From contig NZ_FCOJ02000023.1 of assembly GCF_001545035.1 (NCBI RefSeq), positions 39,871 through 103,870 on the forward strand: 64,000 nt of DNA. The letters are read 5' to 3'. This document shows positions 1 to 8,712 of the stretch, one piece after another (positions within the stretch are counted from its first letter, which is position 1; each line of letters begins with the position of its first letter). This DNA is from Caballeronia glebae. GTDB lineage: Bacteria > Pseudomonadota > Gammaproteobacteria > Burkholderiales > Burkholderiaceae. The position numbers were made by a program, and so were the translations under genes. The notes beneath the pieces are model-generated. The model saw nothing but the letters and a program-made list of their open reading frames with translations, was not told the origin of the DNA and did no database searches.

Positions 1-219
1 GACTTCCGGGCCGACCGAGAAATAATTGATGTGCTGCGTGCGCCCCGGCGTTTTACTCGCGAAAGCGAGCCGCTTCTGGTTGCACAGGATGTTGATCGCC
101 GTGGATTTACCGGCGTTCGAGCGCCCCGCAAATGCGATTTCGGGCTGCGGCGTCGGCGGCAGATCGCGCAGATGATTGACGGTCGTGAAGAAACGGGACT
201 GATGAAGCAGGAATGACAT
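1..219 (-). CDS. engB: Ribosome biogenesis GTPase EngB (YihA/YsxC), 5' part only
   Basis: Only the first 73 codons are present; the gene runs off the left edge. The translation begins [20 protein letters not shown] and contains the P-loop GRSNAGKST (residues 32-40) and a G2-like segment [12 protein letters not shown] (from residue 56), both typical of the TrmE-Era-EngA-EngB GTPase group. EngB is an essential cytoplasmic GTPase that assists late assembly of the large ribosomal subunit. The gene is divergent from the cytochrome c4 gene, from which it is separated by 348 bp. The call is firm for the family; the G3-G5 motifs lie outside the window. Confidence 0.93.
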   Translation of the reverse strand, partial: MSFLLHQSRFFTTVNHLRDLPPTPQPEIAFAGRSNAGKSTAINILCNQKRLAFASKTPGRTQHINYFSVGPEV

Positions 220-567
220 GAGCGGGTCCAATCGAAAGCACTGCGAAAACCGAAGCCTTGAGAACCCGGCAAATACTGGGCATGCCCCGACTGGCGTCTT
301 TGCGTATAGCGGGTTATTGTACAATACGACGGATTTTTAAAGATCAGCGCGGGCACGCAAGACCCAAGCCGCAAACGGCACCCACAGCTTTGGATCGGAG
401 TAAGGCGTACGGAGCGCACACTCTGATCGACATAGGAGCGAGACAGTTTTCGAGGCGCTTTTTGAGCCTCTTCGTTCAGCGAGTTCGGGTATCTTGCGGC
501 GATGATCGATCGCCGTCGTTTTTTGCAGAACCTCACATTCTCACAAGACGAAAAACAGGGTACGCGA
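220..567. promoter_or_regulatory. Divergent engB / cytochrome c4 intergenic region with a 12-bp palindrome
   Basis: This 348-bp gap holds no convincing gene. It contains the perfect palindrome TATTGTACAATA (315-326), which places a TACAAT hexamer, a good -10 match, on each strand (320-325 on plus, 316-321 on minus). Neither strand has a convincing -35 at 16-18 bp. An imperfect dyad lies near 500-523. I read it as a shared promoter region or an operator; no start site can be fixed from sequence alone. Confidence 0.4.
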
Positions 568-1242
568 ATGAACCGACTGTACAGGTCTCTGGTGGTGATT
601 CGGGCAGCGGCGGCTTTCAGTGCAGGTTTGAGTGGACTAGCAGTATCGATGTCGGCGAATGCGGCGGAGCCCGCGCAACCGGCGAAGCCGGATGCGGCGC
701 GAGGGCAGGCCATCGCGACTCAGGTATGCGCGGCGTGTCACGCGGCGGACGGCAACAGCGCCGGCGCGGCGTTTCCAAAGCTCGCGGGGCAGCACGCCGA
801 GTACATCGTCAAGCAGTTGAAGGATTACAAGACGCAGCCCGGCGCGAAGGCGCCGGCGCGTAACAATCCGATCATGGCGGGCATCGCGGGCGCGCTATCG
901 GATCAGGACATGGTGAATGTTGCGGCGTACTTCGAGTCGCAGAAGGCCAAGCCCAACTATGCGCGCGACAAGAACGACGTCGCGCTGGGTCAGAAGATTT
1001 ACCGCGGTGGCATTGCGGACAAGGGCGTGCCGGCGTGTGCGGCGTGCCACGGCGCAACGGGCATGGGCATTCCGGTGCAGTATCCGCGGCTGTCGTGGCA
1101 GTGGGGCGATTACACGGTGGCGCAGTTGAACGCCTTCGCATCGGGACAGCGCGCCAACAGCGAGCCGATGCACCAGATTTCCTCGCGCCTGAACGAAGCG
1201 GAGATGAAGGCGGTTGCCGACTACATCGCCGGTTTGCATTAA
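568..1242 (+). CDS. Diheme cytochrome c4-type protein
   Basis: A 224-residue periplasmic cytochrome. The ATG at 568 is preferred over an ATG at 502 because it is followed directly by a signal peptide (MNRLYRSLVVIRAAAAFSAG..., cleavage near ANAAEP). Two heme-attachment motifs, CAACH at about 54-58 and CAACH at about 157-161, sit in two similar class I cytochrome c halves, each followed by a Met-bearing segment that could supply the sixth heme ligand (NNPIMAG and NSEPMHQ). Cytochrome c4 passes electrons from the bc1 complex to terminal oxidases. The next genes (resB, ccsB) build the machinery that attaches its hemes, and petABC lies further along the window. Confidence 0.9.
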   Translation: MNRLYRSLVVIRAAAAFSAGLSGLAVSMSANAAEPAQPAKPDAARGQAIATQVCAACHAADGNSAGAAFPKLAGQHAEYIVKQLKDYKTQPGAKAPARNNPIMAGIAGALSDQDMVNVAAYFESQKAKPNYARDKNDVALGQKIYRGGIADKGVPACAACHGATGMGIPVQYPRLSWQWGDYTVAQLNAFASGQRANSEPMHQISSRLNEAEMKAVADYIAGLH

Positions 1243-1345
1243 ACGCGAGAGCAGTCAGCGTCCAGCGGTTCCGGCGGCAAACGCGGGAGTCGCCCATACT
1301 ACGAAGCCGGTCCCGGGAATATCCGAGAAGACCGGCGCGAAAACA

Positions 1346-1398
1346 AAAAAAGGGTGGGACGCCGGTCGATGAGATCGCCAGCGTCTCCACCCTTTTTT
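1346..1398 (+). terminator. Long intrinsic terminator between cytochrome c4 and resB
   Basis: AAAAAAGGGTGG (1346-1357) pairs with CCACCCTTTTTT (1387-1398), and the stem continues inward with GACGC (1358-1362) and GCGTC (1381-1385) after one bulged base. With an A-run on one side and a T-run on the other it could work on both strands. It separates the cytochrome gene from resB, which starts 20 bp downstream. Confidence 0.8.
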
Positions 1399-1418
1399 GC
1401 TGTCCAGTCGGAGTTTGA

Positions 1419-3650
1419 ATGAGCGTCACCACATCGGGTTTGCAGTCGAAGTCGAGCCGTCGGGCCATCAGATATTTCGTCGAACTCGTCAGTTCGATGC
1501 GCTTTGCCATCGCGTTGCTGGTCATTCTGGCGATCGCGAGCATTATCGGCACGGTGCTTACGCAGGACGATCCGTACCCCAACTACGTCAATCAGTTCGG
1601 CCCGTTCTGGGCGGACATCTTCCGTGGTCTCAGCATCTACACCGTGTACAGCGCGTGGTGGTTCATGCTGATCCTGATTTTCCTCGTGATCTCGGTGTCC
1701 CTGTGCATCATCCGCAACAGCCCGAAGATGATCGCGGACATCAAGAGCTGGAAGGATCGCGTGCATGAAGGCGGCCTGCATGCGTTCCATCACAAGGGCG
1801 AGTTCACGGTTTCGGCGAATCGCACGCAGACCGTGGCGACGCTCGAACGCCTCGCCGCGAAGATGGGCTACCGGTTCAAGACGCGCGAGACCGACACCGG
1901 CGCGACGCTCATCACGGCCAAGCGCGGCGCGCTGACGAAGATCGGCTATATCTCGGCGCATCTGGCGATCGTCGTGATCTGTCTCGGCGGGCTGCTGGAC
2001 AGCAATCTGCCCATCAAATTGCAGATGTGGCTGTTCAACAAGACGGCGATCAACAGCAACGCCGTCATCAACGACATTCCGCCGGAGCATCGACTTTCGA
2101 CGTCGAACCCGACGTTCCGCGGCTACGCGTGGGTGCCCGAGGGCCAGTTCGTCGGCACGGCGATCCTGAACCAGCAGGACGGTTCGATCATTCAGGACCT
2201 GCCGTTCTCGATTCAACTGAACAAGTTCATCGTCGATTACTACTCGACCGGCATGCCGAAGCTCTTCGCGAGCGACATCGTCGTGATCGATCACAAGACG
2301 GGCAAGCGCATTCCGGCGCGCGTCGAGGTGAACAAGCCCTTTACCTACGACGGCGTTTCGATCTATCAATCGAGCTTTCAGGACGGCGGCTCGAAGCTCG
2401 ACATGACCGCCTGGCCGATGACCGGCGGCAGCACGAAGACCGCGCCGTTCAGCGGGACGATCGGCGGCACGGCGCCCATCGGCGCGCAGTTCACGGGCGC
2501 GCAGGGCGAAACCGTCGAGTTCACGGATTTCCGCGCGATCAACGTCGAGAACATGACCGATGGCAGCGGCGCGCCCGACGCGCGCGGCGTCGGCAAGAAG
2601 GAAACGCTGCGCGACGCGTTCGACGAACGCCTCGGTTCCGGCGCGAAAACTTCGAAGCCGACTGATTTGCGCAATATTGGCCCCTCGGTGCAATACAAGG
2701 TGCGCGGCACGGACGGCCAGGCGCGCGAGTACAGCAACTACATGCTGCCGGTGGACGTGAGCGGCCAGCGCATGTTCCTCGCGGGCATGCGCCTGAGCCC
2801 GAACGATTCGTTCCGCTACCTGCGTATTCCGGCCGACGAGCAAGGCACGGTCAAACAGTGGATGGATCTGCGCGCCGCGCTTGCCACGCCGGCGACGCGC
2901 GCCGAAGCCGCGCACCGTTTCGCGCTGCGCTCGGTGCCGCAGGAAAACGGCGAATTGCAGAAGCATCTGGAGGAAAGCGCCGTTCGCGTGCTGAATCTCT
3001 TCGCAGGCGCGGATGAAACCGGCAAAGCGACGACGAATCCTCAGATGATTGGCGGTTTCCAGAGCATCGCAATGTTTATCGACAAGTCGGTGCCGAAGGG
3101 CGAGCAGGAAAAAGCCGCAGGGCTTTTGATGCGCATGCTCGAAGGCGCGATGTGGGACGTATGGCAGATTTCCCGAGAGCAAAACGGCCAGCCCGACGCT
3201 AAAGCGGATGAGAAGAACTCCGCGTTCGTGCAGTCGTCCATCAATGCGCTTTCGGACAGCTTTCTGTACGGTTCGCCGGTCTTCCTTCAACTGGACAACT
3301 TCAAGCAGGTGCAAGCTTCGGTATTCCAGTTGACGCGCGCGCCGGGCAAAAATCTGGTGTATCTTGGCAGCCTTCTGCTGGTGGTCGGCATTTTCTCGAT
3401 GTTCTACGTTCGTGAACGCCGGCTCTGGTTCTGGCTCAAAGATACGGAGCAGGGTGGCGCGAGCGTGCTGATGGCGATGTCCACGGCGCGCCGGACGCTC
3501 GATTACGAAAAAGAGTTCGTGCGCACGCGCGCGCAGATCGCGGCGGCGCTCGGTGTGAAGCCGGACGAACCGGCTGATCCGTCCCCGGCGACAAGTGCGC
3601 CCCGGCATTCGCAATCCGAGACCCCGAGCTCGGAAGTTTCAACACGGTAA
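1419..3650 (+). CDS. resB: Cytochrome c biogenesis protein ResB
   Basis: A 743-residue membrane protein of the System II (Ccs) cytochrome c maturation pathway. ResB works with CcsB/CcsA to move heme across the inner membrane and present it to apocytochromes. Hydrophobic segments are visible at about 25-50, 78-102, 168-192 and 650-678, with a large periplasmic domain of some 450 residues between the third and fourth, the normal ResB layout. It starts 20 bp after a terminator, so it probably has its own promoter in or near the stem. ccsB follows after 4 bp, consistent with co-transcription. Confidence 0.93.
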   Translation: MSVTTSGLQSKSSRRAIRYFVELVSSMRFAIALLVILAIASIIGTVLTQDDPYPNYVNQFGPFWADIFRGLSIYTVYSAWWFMLILIFLVISVSLCIIRNSPKMIADIKSWKDRVHEGGLHAFHHKGEFTVSANRTQTVATLERLAAKMGYRFKTRETDTGATLITAKRGALTKIGYISAHLAIVVICLGGLLDSNLPIKLQMWLFNKTAINSNAVINDIPPEHRLSTSNPTFRGYAWVPEGQFVGTAILNQQDGSIIQDLPFSIQLNKFIVDYYSTGMPKLFASDIVVIDHKTGKRIPARVEVNKPFTYDGVSIYQSSFQDGGSKLDMTAWPMTGGSTKTAPFSGTIGGTAPIGAQFTGAQGETVEFTDFRAINVENMTDGSGAPDARGVGKKETLRDAFDERLGSGAKTSKPTDLRNIGPSVQYKVRGTDGQAREYSNYMLPVDVSGQRMFLAGMRLSPNDSFRYLRIPADEQGTVKQWMDLRAALATPATRAEAAHRFALRSVPQENGELQKHLEESAVRVLNLFAGADETGKATTNPQMIGGFQSIAMFIDKSVPKGEQEKAAGLLMRMLEGAMWDVWQISREQNGQPDAKADEKNSAFVQSSINALSDSFLYGSPVFLQLDNFKQVQASVFQLTRAPGKNLVYLGSLLLVVGIFSMFYVRERRLWFWLKDTEQGGASVLMAMSTARRTLDYEKEFVRTRAQIAAALGVKPDEPADPSPATSAPRHSQSETPSSEVSTR

Positions 3651-3654
3651 GATC

Positions 3655-4857
3655 ATGGACCTCACACAGACCTCCTCCCACGCCTCCGCCAAGACGGAAC
3701 GTCCGGCATCGGGGCTTCCCGATGTCGCCGTGTTCGACGATCGTCCGTTCCTGCGCAGGCTGACGCCGATCGACTGGCTGTTCGCCCTCGCGATGGTCGC
3801 GGGCGCGGGCTTCGCGCTGAACCGCTATCACGCGTACATGGACGTGTACGACACGGCCGTGCTGGTCGGCGCGGTGCCGACCTTCGTCGTGCTCGGCTGG
3901 CGCTGGAAACCGGTGCGTTTGCTGATCGCGGCGATCGCGGTTTTGTCGCTCTTTTCGATTCAGCTCTATCAGCACGACCTCGCGCGCGCCGAAACGAACT
4001 TCTTCCTCAAGTACTTCCTGTCGAGCCAGTCCGCGATTTTGTGGATGAGCGCGCTCTTCATTCTCGCAACGCTCTTCTACTGGATCGGCCTCGTGAGCCG
4101 CTCGCAAACGGGCGGCGCGATCGGCTCGCGCATGACGTGGGTCGCGGTGCTGATGGGCTTCACCGGCCTGATGGTGCGCTGGTACGAGTCGTACATGATC
4201 GGCGCGGACGTCGGCCATATTCCGATCTCGAATCTGTACGAAGTCTTCGTGCTGTTCTGCCTGATCACGTCGCTGTTTTATCTTTACTACGAGCAGCATT
4301 ACGCGACGCGGCAGATGGGCGCGTTCGTGCTGCTCGTGATCAGCGCGGCGGTCGGCTTCCTGATGTGGTATTCGATCGCACGCGACGCGCAGCAGATTCA
4401 ACCGCTCGTGCCCGCGCTGCAAAGCTGGTGGATGAAGATTCACGTGCCGGCGAACTTCATCGGCTACGGCAGCTTCGCGCTTTCCGCGATGGTCTCAGTC
4501 GCGTATCTCTCCAAGCAGCGCGGGTTCCTGGCGGACCGCCTGCCGTCGCTCGAAGTGCTCGACGACGTGATGTACAAGTCGATCGCAGTCGGCTTCGCGT
4601 TCTTCACCATCGCGACGATCCTCGGCGCGCTGTGGGCGGCGGAAGCGTGGGGCGGCTACTGGAGCTGGGACCCGAAGGAAACGTGGGCGCTGATCGTCTG
4701 GCTGAACTACGCGGCGTGGCTGCACATGCGCCTTATGAAGGGCCTGCGCGGCGCGGCGGCGGCGTGGTGGGCGCTGACGGGCCTGATCGTCACGACCTTC
4801 GCGTTCCTCGGCGTGAACATGTTCCTCTCGGGCTTGCATAGCTACGGCAAGCTCTGA
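3655..4857 (+). CDS. ccsB: Cytochrome c biogenesis protein CcsB/CcsA (heme channel)
   Basis: A 400-residue polytopic membrane protein and partner of ResB. The Trp-rich heme-handling motif WGGYWSWDPKETW lies at about residues 331-343, the signature of the CcsA/CcmC/CcmF family, and conserved His residues flank it (for example in KIHVPANFIGYG). The ATG at 3655, four bases after the resB stop, is chosen over an in-frame start at 3595 that would overlap resB by 56 bp. An intrinsic terminator follows, so resB-ccsB forms a two-gene unit. It should mature the hemes of cytochrome c4 next door and of cytochrome c1. Confidence 0.93.
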   Translation: MDLTQTSSHASAKTERPASGLPDVAVFDDRPFLRRLTPIDWLFALAMVAGAGFALNRYHAYMDVYDTAVLVGAVPTFVVLGWRWKPVRLLIAAIAVLSLFSIQLYQHDLARAETNFFLKYFLSSQSAILWMSALFILATLFYWIGLVSRSQTGGAIGSRMTWVAVLMGFTGLMVRWYESYMIGADVGHIPISNLYEVFVLFCLITSLFYLYYEQHYATRQMGAFVLLVISAAVGFLMWYSIARDAQQIQPLVPALQSWWMKIHVPANFIGYGSFALSAMVSVAYLSKQRGFLADRLPSLEVLDDVMYKSIAVGFAFFTIATILGALWAAEAWGGYWSWDPKETWALIVWLNYAAWLHMRLMKGLRGAAAAWWALTGLIVTTFAFLGVNMFLSGLHSYGKL

Positions 4858-4877
4858 TCGGCTCTATCGGATCAAAG

Positions 4878-4915
4878 AAAACCGCCGCGCGTGATGAACG
4901 CTGGCGGTTTTTTTT
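4878..4915 (+). terminator. Intrinsic terminator after ccsB
   Basis: AAAACCGCC (4878-4886) pairs with GGCGGTTTT (4903-4911), followed by a run of T residues to 4915. It ends the resB-ccsB unit. Confidence 0.85.
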
Positions 4916-4989
4916 CGTTTTGCGGTGGAATACTGGCATCCAAACTGCTGTTTTCCCCGTACAAGGATGAACGGAAGGAGTAGCGCTTT

Positions 4990-5979
4990 ATGTGGATCAA
5001 AAGCAATCGCCCGCTCTACGGCGATGACATCGCGAGTCACGAAATCACGCCGCGCGACGTGTTCGAGAATCGCCGGCGCGCCCTTCGTTCGATCGGCGCG
5101 TTCGCGGCGACTGGGCTCGCGGGCGCGAGCGGTCTCGCCCACGCGACGCTGACTTCGCCCGACGCCAAAGGCCAGAAGCTCGCGGCGACGACCAACCCGA
5201 AGTTCGTCGCGCTCGATAAGCCGACGCAGTTCAAGGACATCACGAGCTACAACAACTTCTACGAGTTCGGCACCGACAAGGACGATCCCGCCGCGCACGC
5301 CGGCACGCTGCGTCCGCGGCCGTGGAAGGTGTCCGTCGAAGGCGCGATCAAGAACCCGAAGGTCTACGACATCGACGACATTTTGAAGCTCGCGCCGCTG
5401 GAGGAACGCGTGTACCGGCTGCGCTGCGTCGAAGGCTGGTCGATGGTGATTCCCTGGATCGGCGTGTCATTGTCCGAGCTCATCAGACGCGCCGAGCCGA
5501 CGGGCAACGCGAAGTACGTGCAATTCGTCACGCTGGCCGACCCGTCGCAGATGCCGGGACTCTCGACGCCGATCCTCGAATGGCCGTATTCCGAAGGGCT
5601 GCGCATGGACGAGGCGATGAATCCGCTCACGCTCCTGACCGTCGGCTTGTACGGCGAAGTGTTGCCGAATCAGAATGGCGCACCGGTGCGCGTCGTCGTG
5701 CCGTGGAAATACGGCTTCAAGAGCGCGAAGTCGCTGGTGAAGATTCGCTTCGTCGAGAAGCAGCCGCCGACGAGCTGGAATCTCTACGCGCCGAGCGAGT
5801 ACGGCTTCTTCTCGAACGTGAATCCGAACGTCGATCATCCGCGCTGGAGCCAGGCGACCGAGCGACGCATCGGCGAGGACGGGTTTTTTCAGCCGAAGCG
5901 CAAGACGCTCATGTTCAACGGCTACGGCGATCAGGTGGCGTCCTTGTATCAGGGCATGGATCTGAAGAAGAACTTCTGA
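4990..5979 (+). CDS. msrP: Protein-methionine-sulfoxide reductase catalytic subunit MsrP (YedY)
   Basis: A 329-residue molybdopterin enzyme that repairs oxidised methionines in periplasmic proteins. The N-terminus carries a Tat-type signal: RRR at residues 28-30, then a hydrophobic stretch, with likely cleavage after LAHA near 52. Cys146 in [11 protein letters not shown] is the expected molybdenum ligand. The purine-rich GGAAGGAG just upstream is a good ribosome-binding site. The stop overlaps the msrQ start by one base, so the pair is translationally coupled. Export should depend on tatABC, which lies elsewhere in this window. Confidence 0.95.
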   Translation: MWIKSNRPLYGDDIASHEITPRDVFENRRRALRSIGAFAATGLAGASGLAHATLTSPDAKGQKLAATTNPKFVALDKPTQFKDITSYNNFYEFGTDKDDPAAHAGTLRPRPWKVSVEGAIKNPKVYDIDDILKLAPLEERVYRLRCVEGWSMVIPWIGVSLSELIRRAEPTGNAKYVQFVTLADPSQMPGLSTPILEWPYSEGLRMDEAMNPLTLLTVGLYGEVLPNQNGAPVRVVVPWKYGFKSAKSLVKIRFVEKQPPTSWNLYAPSEYGFFSNVNPNVDHPRWSQATERRIGEDGFFQPKRKTLMFNGYGDQVASLYQGMDLKKNF

Positions 5980-6641
5980 TGGCGAGCGCAACGGATATCG
6001 AAGGCGCTCGCGCGCGTCCCGCTTTAGGGCCGCGCTGGGTCGTCCCGGTCAAGATCGTCGTGTTCGTTGCGATGCTGTTTCCGCTCGCGCGCCTCGTGTT
6101 GCTTGGCGCGACGGGCGGTCTGGGCGCGAATCCGATCGAATTCATCACGCGCTCGACCGGCCTCTGGACGCTCGTGTATCTCTGCATCACGCTCGCGATC
6201 ACGCCCGCGCGCCGGCTGACTGGCTTGACGGCGCTCGCGCGCTTTCGCCGGATGATCGGGCTCTACGTGTTCTTCTTCGCCGTGCTGCACTTCACGACGT
6301 ACATCTGGTTCGACAAATGGTTCGATGTCGCCGCGATGCTGAAGGACATCGGCAAGCGGCCGTTAATCACGGTGGGTTTCGCGGCGTTCGTGCTGCTGAT
6401 TGCGCTTGCGGTCACGTCGCCCAAGGCGATGGTGCGCAAGCTCGGCCGGCGCTGGCAGACCTTGCATCGCGCGATCTATCTGATCGCCGCGCTCGCGATC
6501 CTGCATTTCTGGTGGATGAGAGCGGGCAAGCACGATCTCGAATTGCCGAAGCTCTACGGCGCGATCGTGATCGCGCTGCTCGCGTGGCGTGCGATCGCGT
6601 GGCTTCGCGTCCGGCTTCGAGCGCGAAACAAACGCGCATAA
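5979..6641 (+). CDS. msrQ: Heme-binding membrane subunit MsrQ (YedZ)
   Basis: A 220-residue inner-membrane b-type heme protein that passes quinol electrons to MsrP. The start is the ATG at 5979, whose A is the last base of the msrP TGA; the longer open frame reaching back to 5322 is msrP read out of frame. About five to six hydrophobic helices are visible (for example VPVKIVVFVAMLFPLARLVL and LITVGFAAFVLLIALAVT), and there are histidines in membrane segments (FFAVLHFTTY, LHRAIYLIAALAILHFWW), as expected for heme ligands. The C-terminus is basic. Confidence 0.93.
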   Translation: MASATDIEGARARPALGPRWVVPVKIVVFVAMLFPLARLVLLGATGGLGANPIEFITRSTGLWTLVYLCITLAITPARRLTGLTALARFRRMIGLYVFFFAVLHFTTYIWFDKWFDVAAMLKDIGKRPLITVGFAAFVLLIALAVTSPKAMVRKLGRRWQTLHRAIYLIAALAILHFWWMRAGKHDLELPKLYGAIVIALLAWRAIAWLRVRLRARNKRA

Positions 6642-6644
6642 AAA

Positions 6645-6671
6645 AAAGCGATGCAGCCCGTGCATCGCTTT
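6645..6671. terminator. Bidirectional terminator between msrQ and lysA
   Basis: AAAGCGATGCA (6645-6655) and TGCATCGCTTT (6661-6671) form an 11-bp stem with a 5-base loop. The run of A starts inside the msrQ stop codon, which gives a T-run when read from lysA on the minus strand, so it probably serves both convergent genes. Confidence 0.8.
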
Positions 6672-6691
6672 CTCGTATCGCCGTGGACGAA

Positions 6692-7954
6692 TCAGTCCGG
6701 CAGAATCGATTCGCCGGCGAACAACTGCGTGACTTCTTCACGCTCGCGCACGAGACGCGCGCGTTCGCCGTCGACCATGATTTCGGCGGCGCGCGGACGC
6801 GTGTTGTAGTTCGAGCTCATCACGAAGCCGTACGCGCCCGCCGAGCAGATCGCGAGCAGATCGCCGGGTGCGATGGCCAGTTCGCGATCGCGCCCGAGCC
6901 AGTCGCCGCTCTCGCACACCGGACCGACGACATCGTACTTGTGCGCTTTCTCATCGCGCTTCACGACCGGCACGATGCGATGAAACGCCTCGTACATCGC
7001 GGGACGCGCGAGGTCGTTCATCGCGGCGTCGACGATGGCGAAGTTCTTTTCCTCGCCCGGCTTCAGAAACTCGATGCGCGTCAGCAGCACGCCCGCGTTG
7101 CCGACGAGCGAGCGCCCCGGCTCGAAATACACTTCGCGCTGGCCGTGGCCGCGCTTTTCGATGTGATCGAGCAGCGTCTTCACGAACTCGCCGATATCGG
7201 GCGGCGTTTCGTCGTCGTAGGTGATGCCGAGACCGCCGCCGACATCCACGTGACGAATGCTCATGCCGTCCGCTTCGATTTGCTCGACGAGTTCGAGCAG
7301 TTTGTCGAGCGCGTCGAGATACGGGCTGATCTCGGTGATCTGCGAACCGATATGGCAATCGATGCCGATCACATCGAGATTCGCCATCTCGCGCGCTTGC
7401 GCGTAGGTCGCGCGCGCATCTTTGAACGCGACGCCGAACTTGTTCGACTTGAGGCCGGTGGAAATGTACGGATGCGTTTTTGCGTCGACGTCGGGATTCA
7501 CGCGTAGCGAAACGGGCGCTTTCTTGCCGAGCGACTTCGCGACTTCGTTAAGCGCGTGCAGCTCGGGAATCGACTCGACGTTGAAGCACTTCACGCCTGC
7601 TTCGAGCGCCTCGCGCATTTCCGCCGCCGATTTGCCGACGCCCGAAAACACCGTGTTTTCCGCCTTGCCGCCCGCCGCGAGCACGCGCGCGAGCTCGCCC
7701 GACGACACGATGTCGAAGCCCGCGCCCATGCGCGCGAACACGTTGAGCACCGCGAGGTTGCTGTTCGCCTTCACCGCGACGTGTACCGTCGCACGGCGGC
7801 CGGCGCAGGCATCGGCGTAAGCGTGGTAGGCGCGCGTAAGCGCATCGCGCGAATAGACGTAGAGCGGCGTGCCGAACTGCTCCGCGAGCGACGCGGCTGA
7901 GACGCCCTCGGCGTACAGCACGCCGTCGACATAATAGAATGCGGAATGACTCAT
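6692..7954 (-). CDS. lysA: Diaminopimelate decarboxylase
   Basis: A 420-residue PLP enzyme that converts meso-diaminopimelate to L-lysine, the last step of lysine synthesis. The PLP-lysine motif HVAVKANSN places the Schiff-base lysine at residue 62. Further landmarks are the glycine-rich phosphate-binding stretch HVDVGGGLGI and the CESGDWLG segment, whose cysteine contributes to the neighbouring active site in the dimer. It lies 43 bp downstream of lptM on the same strand, a pairing common in proteobacteria. Length matches the family. Confidence 0.96.
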   Translation of the reverse strand: MSHSAFYYVDGVLYAEGVSAASLAEQFGTPLYVYSRDALTRAYHAYADACAGRRATVHVAVKANSNLAVLNVFARMGAGFDIVSSGELARVLAAGGKAENTVFSGVGKSAAEMREALEAGVKCFNVESIPELHALNEVAKSLGKKAPVSLRVNPDVDAKTHPYISTGLKSNKFGVAFKDARATYAQAREMANLDVIGIDCHIGSQITEISPYLDALDKLLELVEQIEADGMSIRHVDVGGGLGITYDDETPPDIGEFVKTLLDHIEKRGHGQREVYFEPGRSLVGNAGVLLTRIEFLKPGEEKNFAIVDAAMNDLARPAMYEAFHRIVPVVKRDEKAHKYDVVGPVCESGDWLGRDRELAIAPGDLLAICSAGAYGFVMSSNYNTRPRAAEIMVDGERARLVREREEVTQLFAGESILPD

Positions 7955-7997
7955 GCGTGAAATCGTAAGTGCGCCGGTGAGGCGCGAAGGCTTGAGA

Positions 7998-8306
7998 TCA
8001 GTATGCGGACGACGCGGCTTTCGGCGCCGATGCAGCGTTGGGACTCGTATTCAGTTCGTTCTCCGGCGACAGCGAAAGCGGCTGACCCGAAGTGTCCGGA
8101 ACACTGCCCGCGCGCGACGCGGTTTCGCTGTCCGGAGCGACTTTCGAAGGCGGCGTATTCTGGAGATCGTTGGGACGTTGCGGTAGCGGCGGCACTCTTG
8201 GCAGATACAGCGGACCGCGTTGCCCACAACCACCGAGCGAGAGTGTTGCCGCGGCGCCGATGCTCAAAGCCGCTACAATCGCGCTCATCCTGAAAACGAC
8301 TCGCAT
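7998..8306 (-). CDS. lptM: LPS translocon maturation chaperone LptM (YifL-type lipoprotein)
   Basis: A 102-residue lipoprotein. A short signal ends in the lipobox LSLGGC, and the mature protein starts CGQRGPLYLP, the signature of LptM. In E. coli LptM assists disulfide maturation and assembly of the LptD/E outer-membrane translocon. This version is longer than the E. coli protein (67 residues) because of a Pro/Ser/Ala-rich tail with no evident structure. The start could instead be the internal Met at codon 7 (8288). It is probably co-transcribed with lysA and is divergent from cyaY. Confidence 0.88.
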   Translation of the reverse strand: MRVVFRMSAIVAALSIGAAATLSLGGCGQRGPLYLPRVPPLPQRPNDLQNTPPSKVAPDSETASRAGSVPDTSGQPLSLSPENELNTSPNAASAPKAASSAY

Positions 8307-8341
8307 GACCGTCCCTATACGTTTAATCGATGGAGTTTAGC

Positions 8342-8659
8342 ATGACAGACCAGGAATACCTGACGCTGGCGGAGGCCGCGCTGACGGCCATCGAGCGCGC
8401 GGTGGACAACGCCGACGCCGATATCGAATTCGAGCGCAGCGGCAATGTGCTCACGCTGGAATTCGAGAATCGCACGAAGGTGATCGTCAACTTGCAGCCG
8501 CCGAAACATGAAATCTGGCTCGCGGCGAAGGCGGGCGGATTCCACTACAAATACGTCGATGGCGCCTGGCGCGACACGCGCGACAACAGCGAATTCTTCG
8601 CCACGTTGAGCAAATATTCGAGCGAGCAGGCCGGCGAGCCGATCCGCTTCAAGGCATAA
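8342..8659 (+). CDS. cyaY: Iron donor protein CyaY (bacterial frataxin)
   Basis: A 105-residue frataxin homologue that binds iron and modulates iron-sulfur cluster assembly by the IscS/IscU machinery. The N-terminal helix is acidic ([12 protein letters not shown] nearby) and is followed by the frataxin sheet, with [15 protein letters not shown] and [18 protein letters not shown] matching the family. The ATG at 8342 is chosen because GGAG sits at 8332-8335, six bases upstream; an ATG at 8330 would add four residues and lacks such a site. It faces lptM across only 35 bp and converges on ponA. Confidence 0.94.
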   Translation: MTDQEYLTLAEAALTAIERAVDNADADIEFERSGNVLTLEFENRTKVIVNLQPPKHEIWLAAKAGGFHYKYVDGAWRDTRDNSEFFATLSKYSSEQAGEPIRFKA

Positions 8660-8662
8660 AAA

Positions 8663-8692
8663 AAGCGAGCGGACCGCGTGGTCCGCTCGCTT
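8663..8692. terminator. Bidirectional terminator between cyaY and ponA
   Basis: AAGCGAGCGGACC (8663-8675) and GGTCCGCTCGCTT (8680-8692) make a perfect 13-bp stem with a GCGT loop. The A-run immediately before it gives a T-run for ponA transcripts on the minus strand. Confidence 0.85.
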
Positions 8693-8712
8693 CGCGACGT
8701 TCCAGGGCGAGC

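Noticed and set aside
258..863. A 201-codon frame upstream of and overlapping cytochrome c4
   Set aside because: It overlaps the real cytochrome gene in another frame and its second half is its shadow; no signal or domain in the first half.
1299..3614. A 771-codon open frame antisense to resB
   Set aside because: Fully antisense to a clear ResB gene, Arg/His-rich and without motifs; an effect of third-position GC bias.
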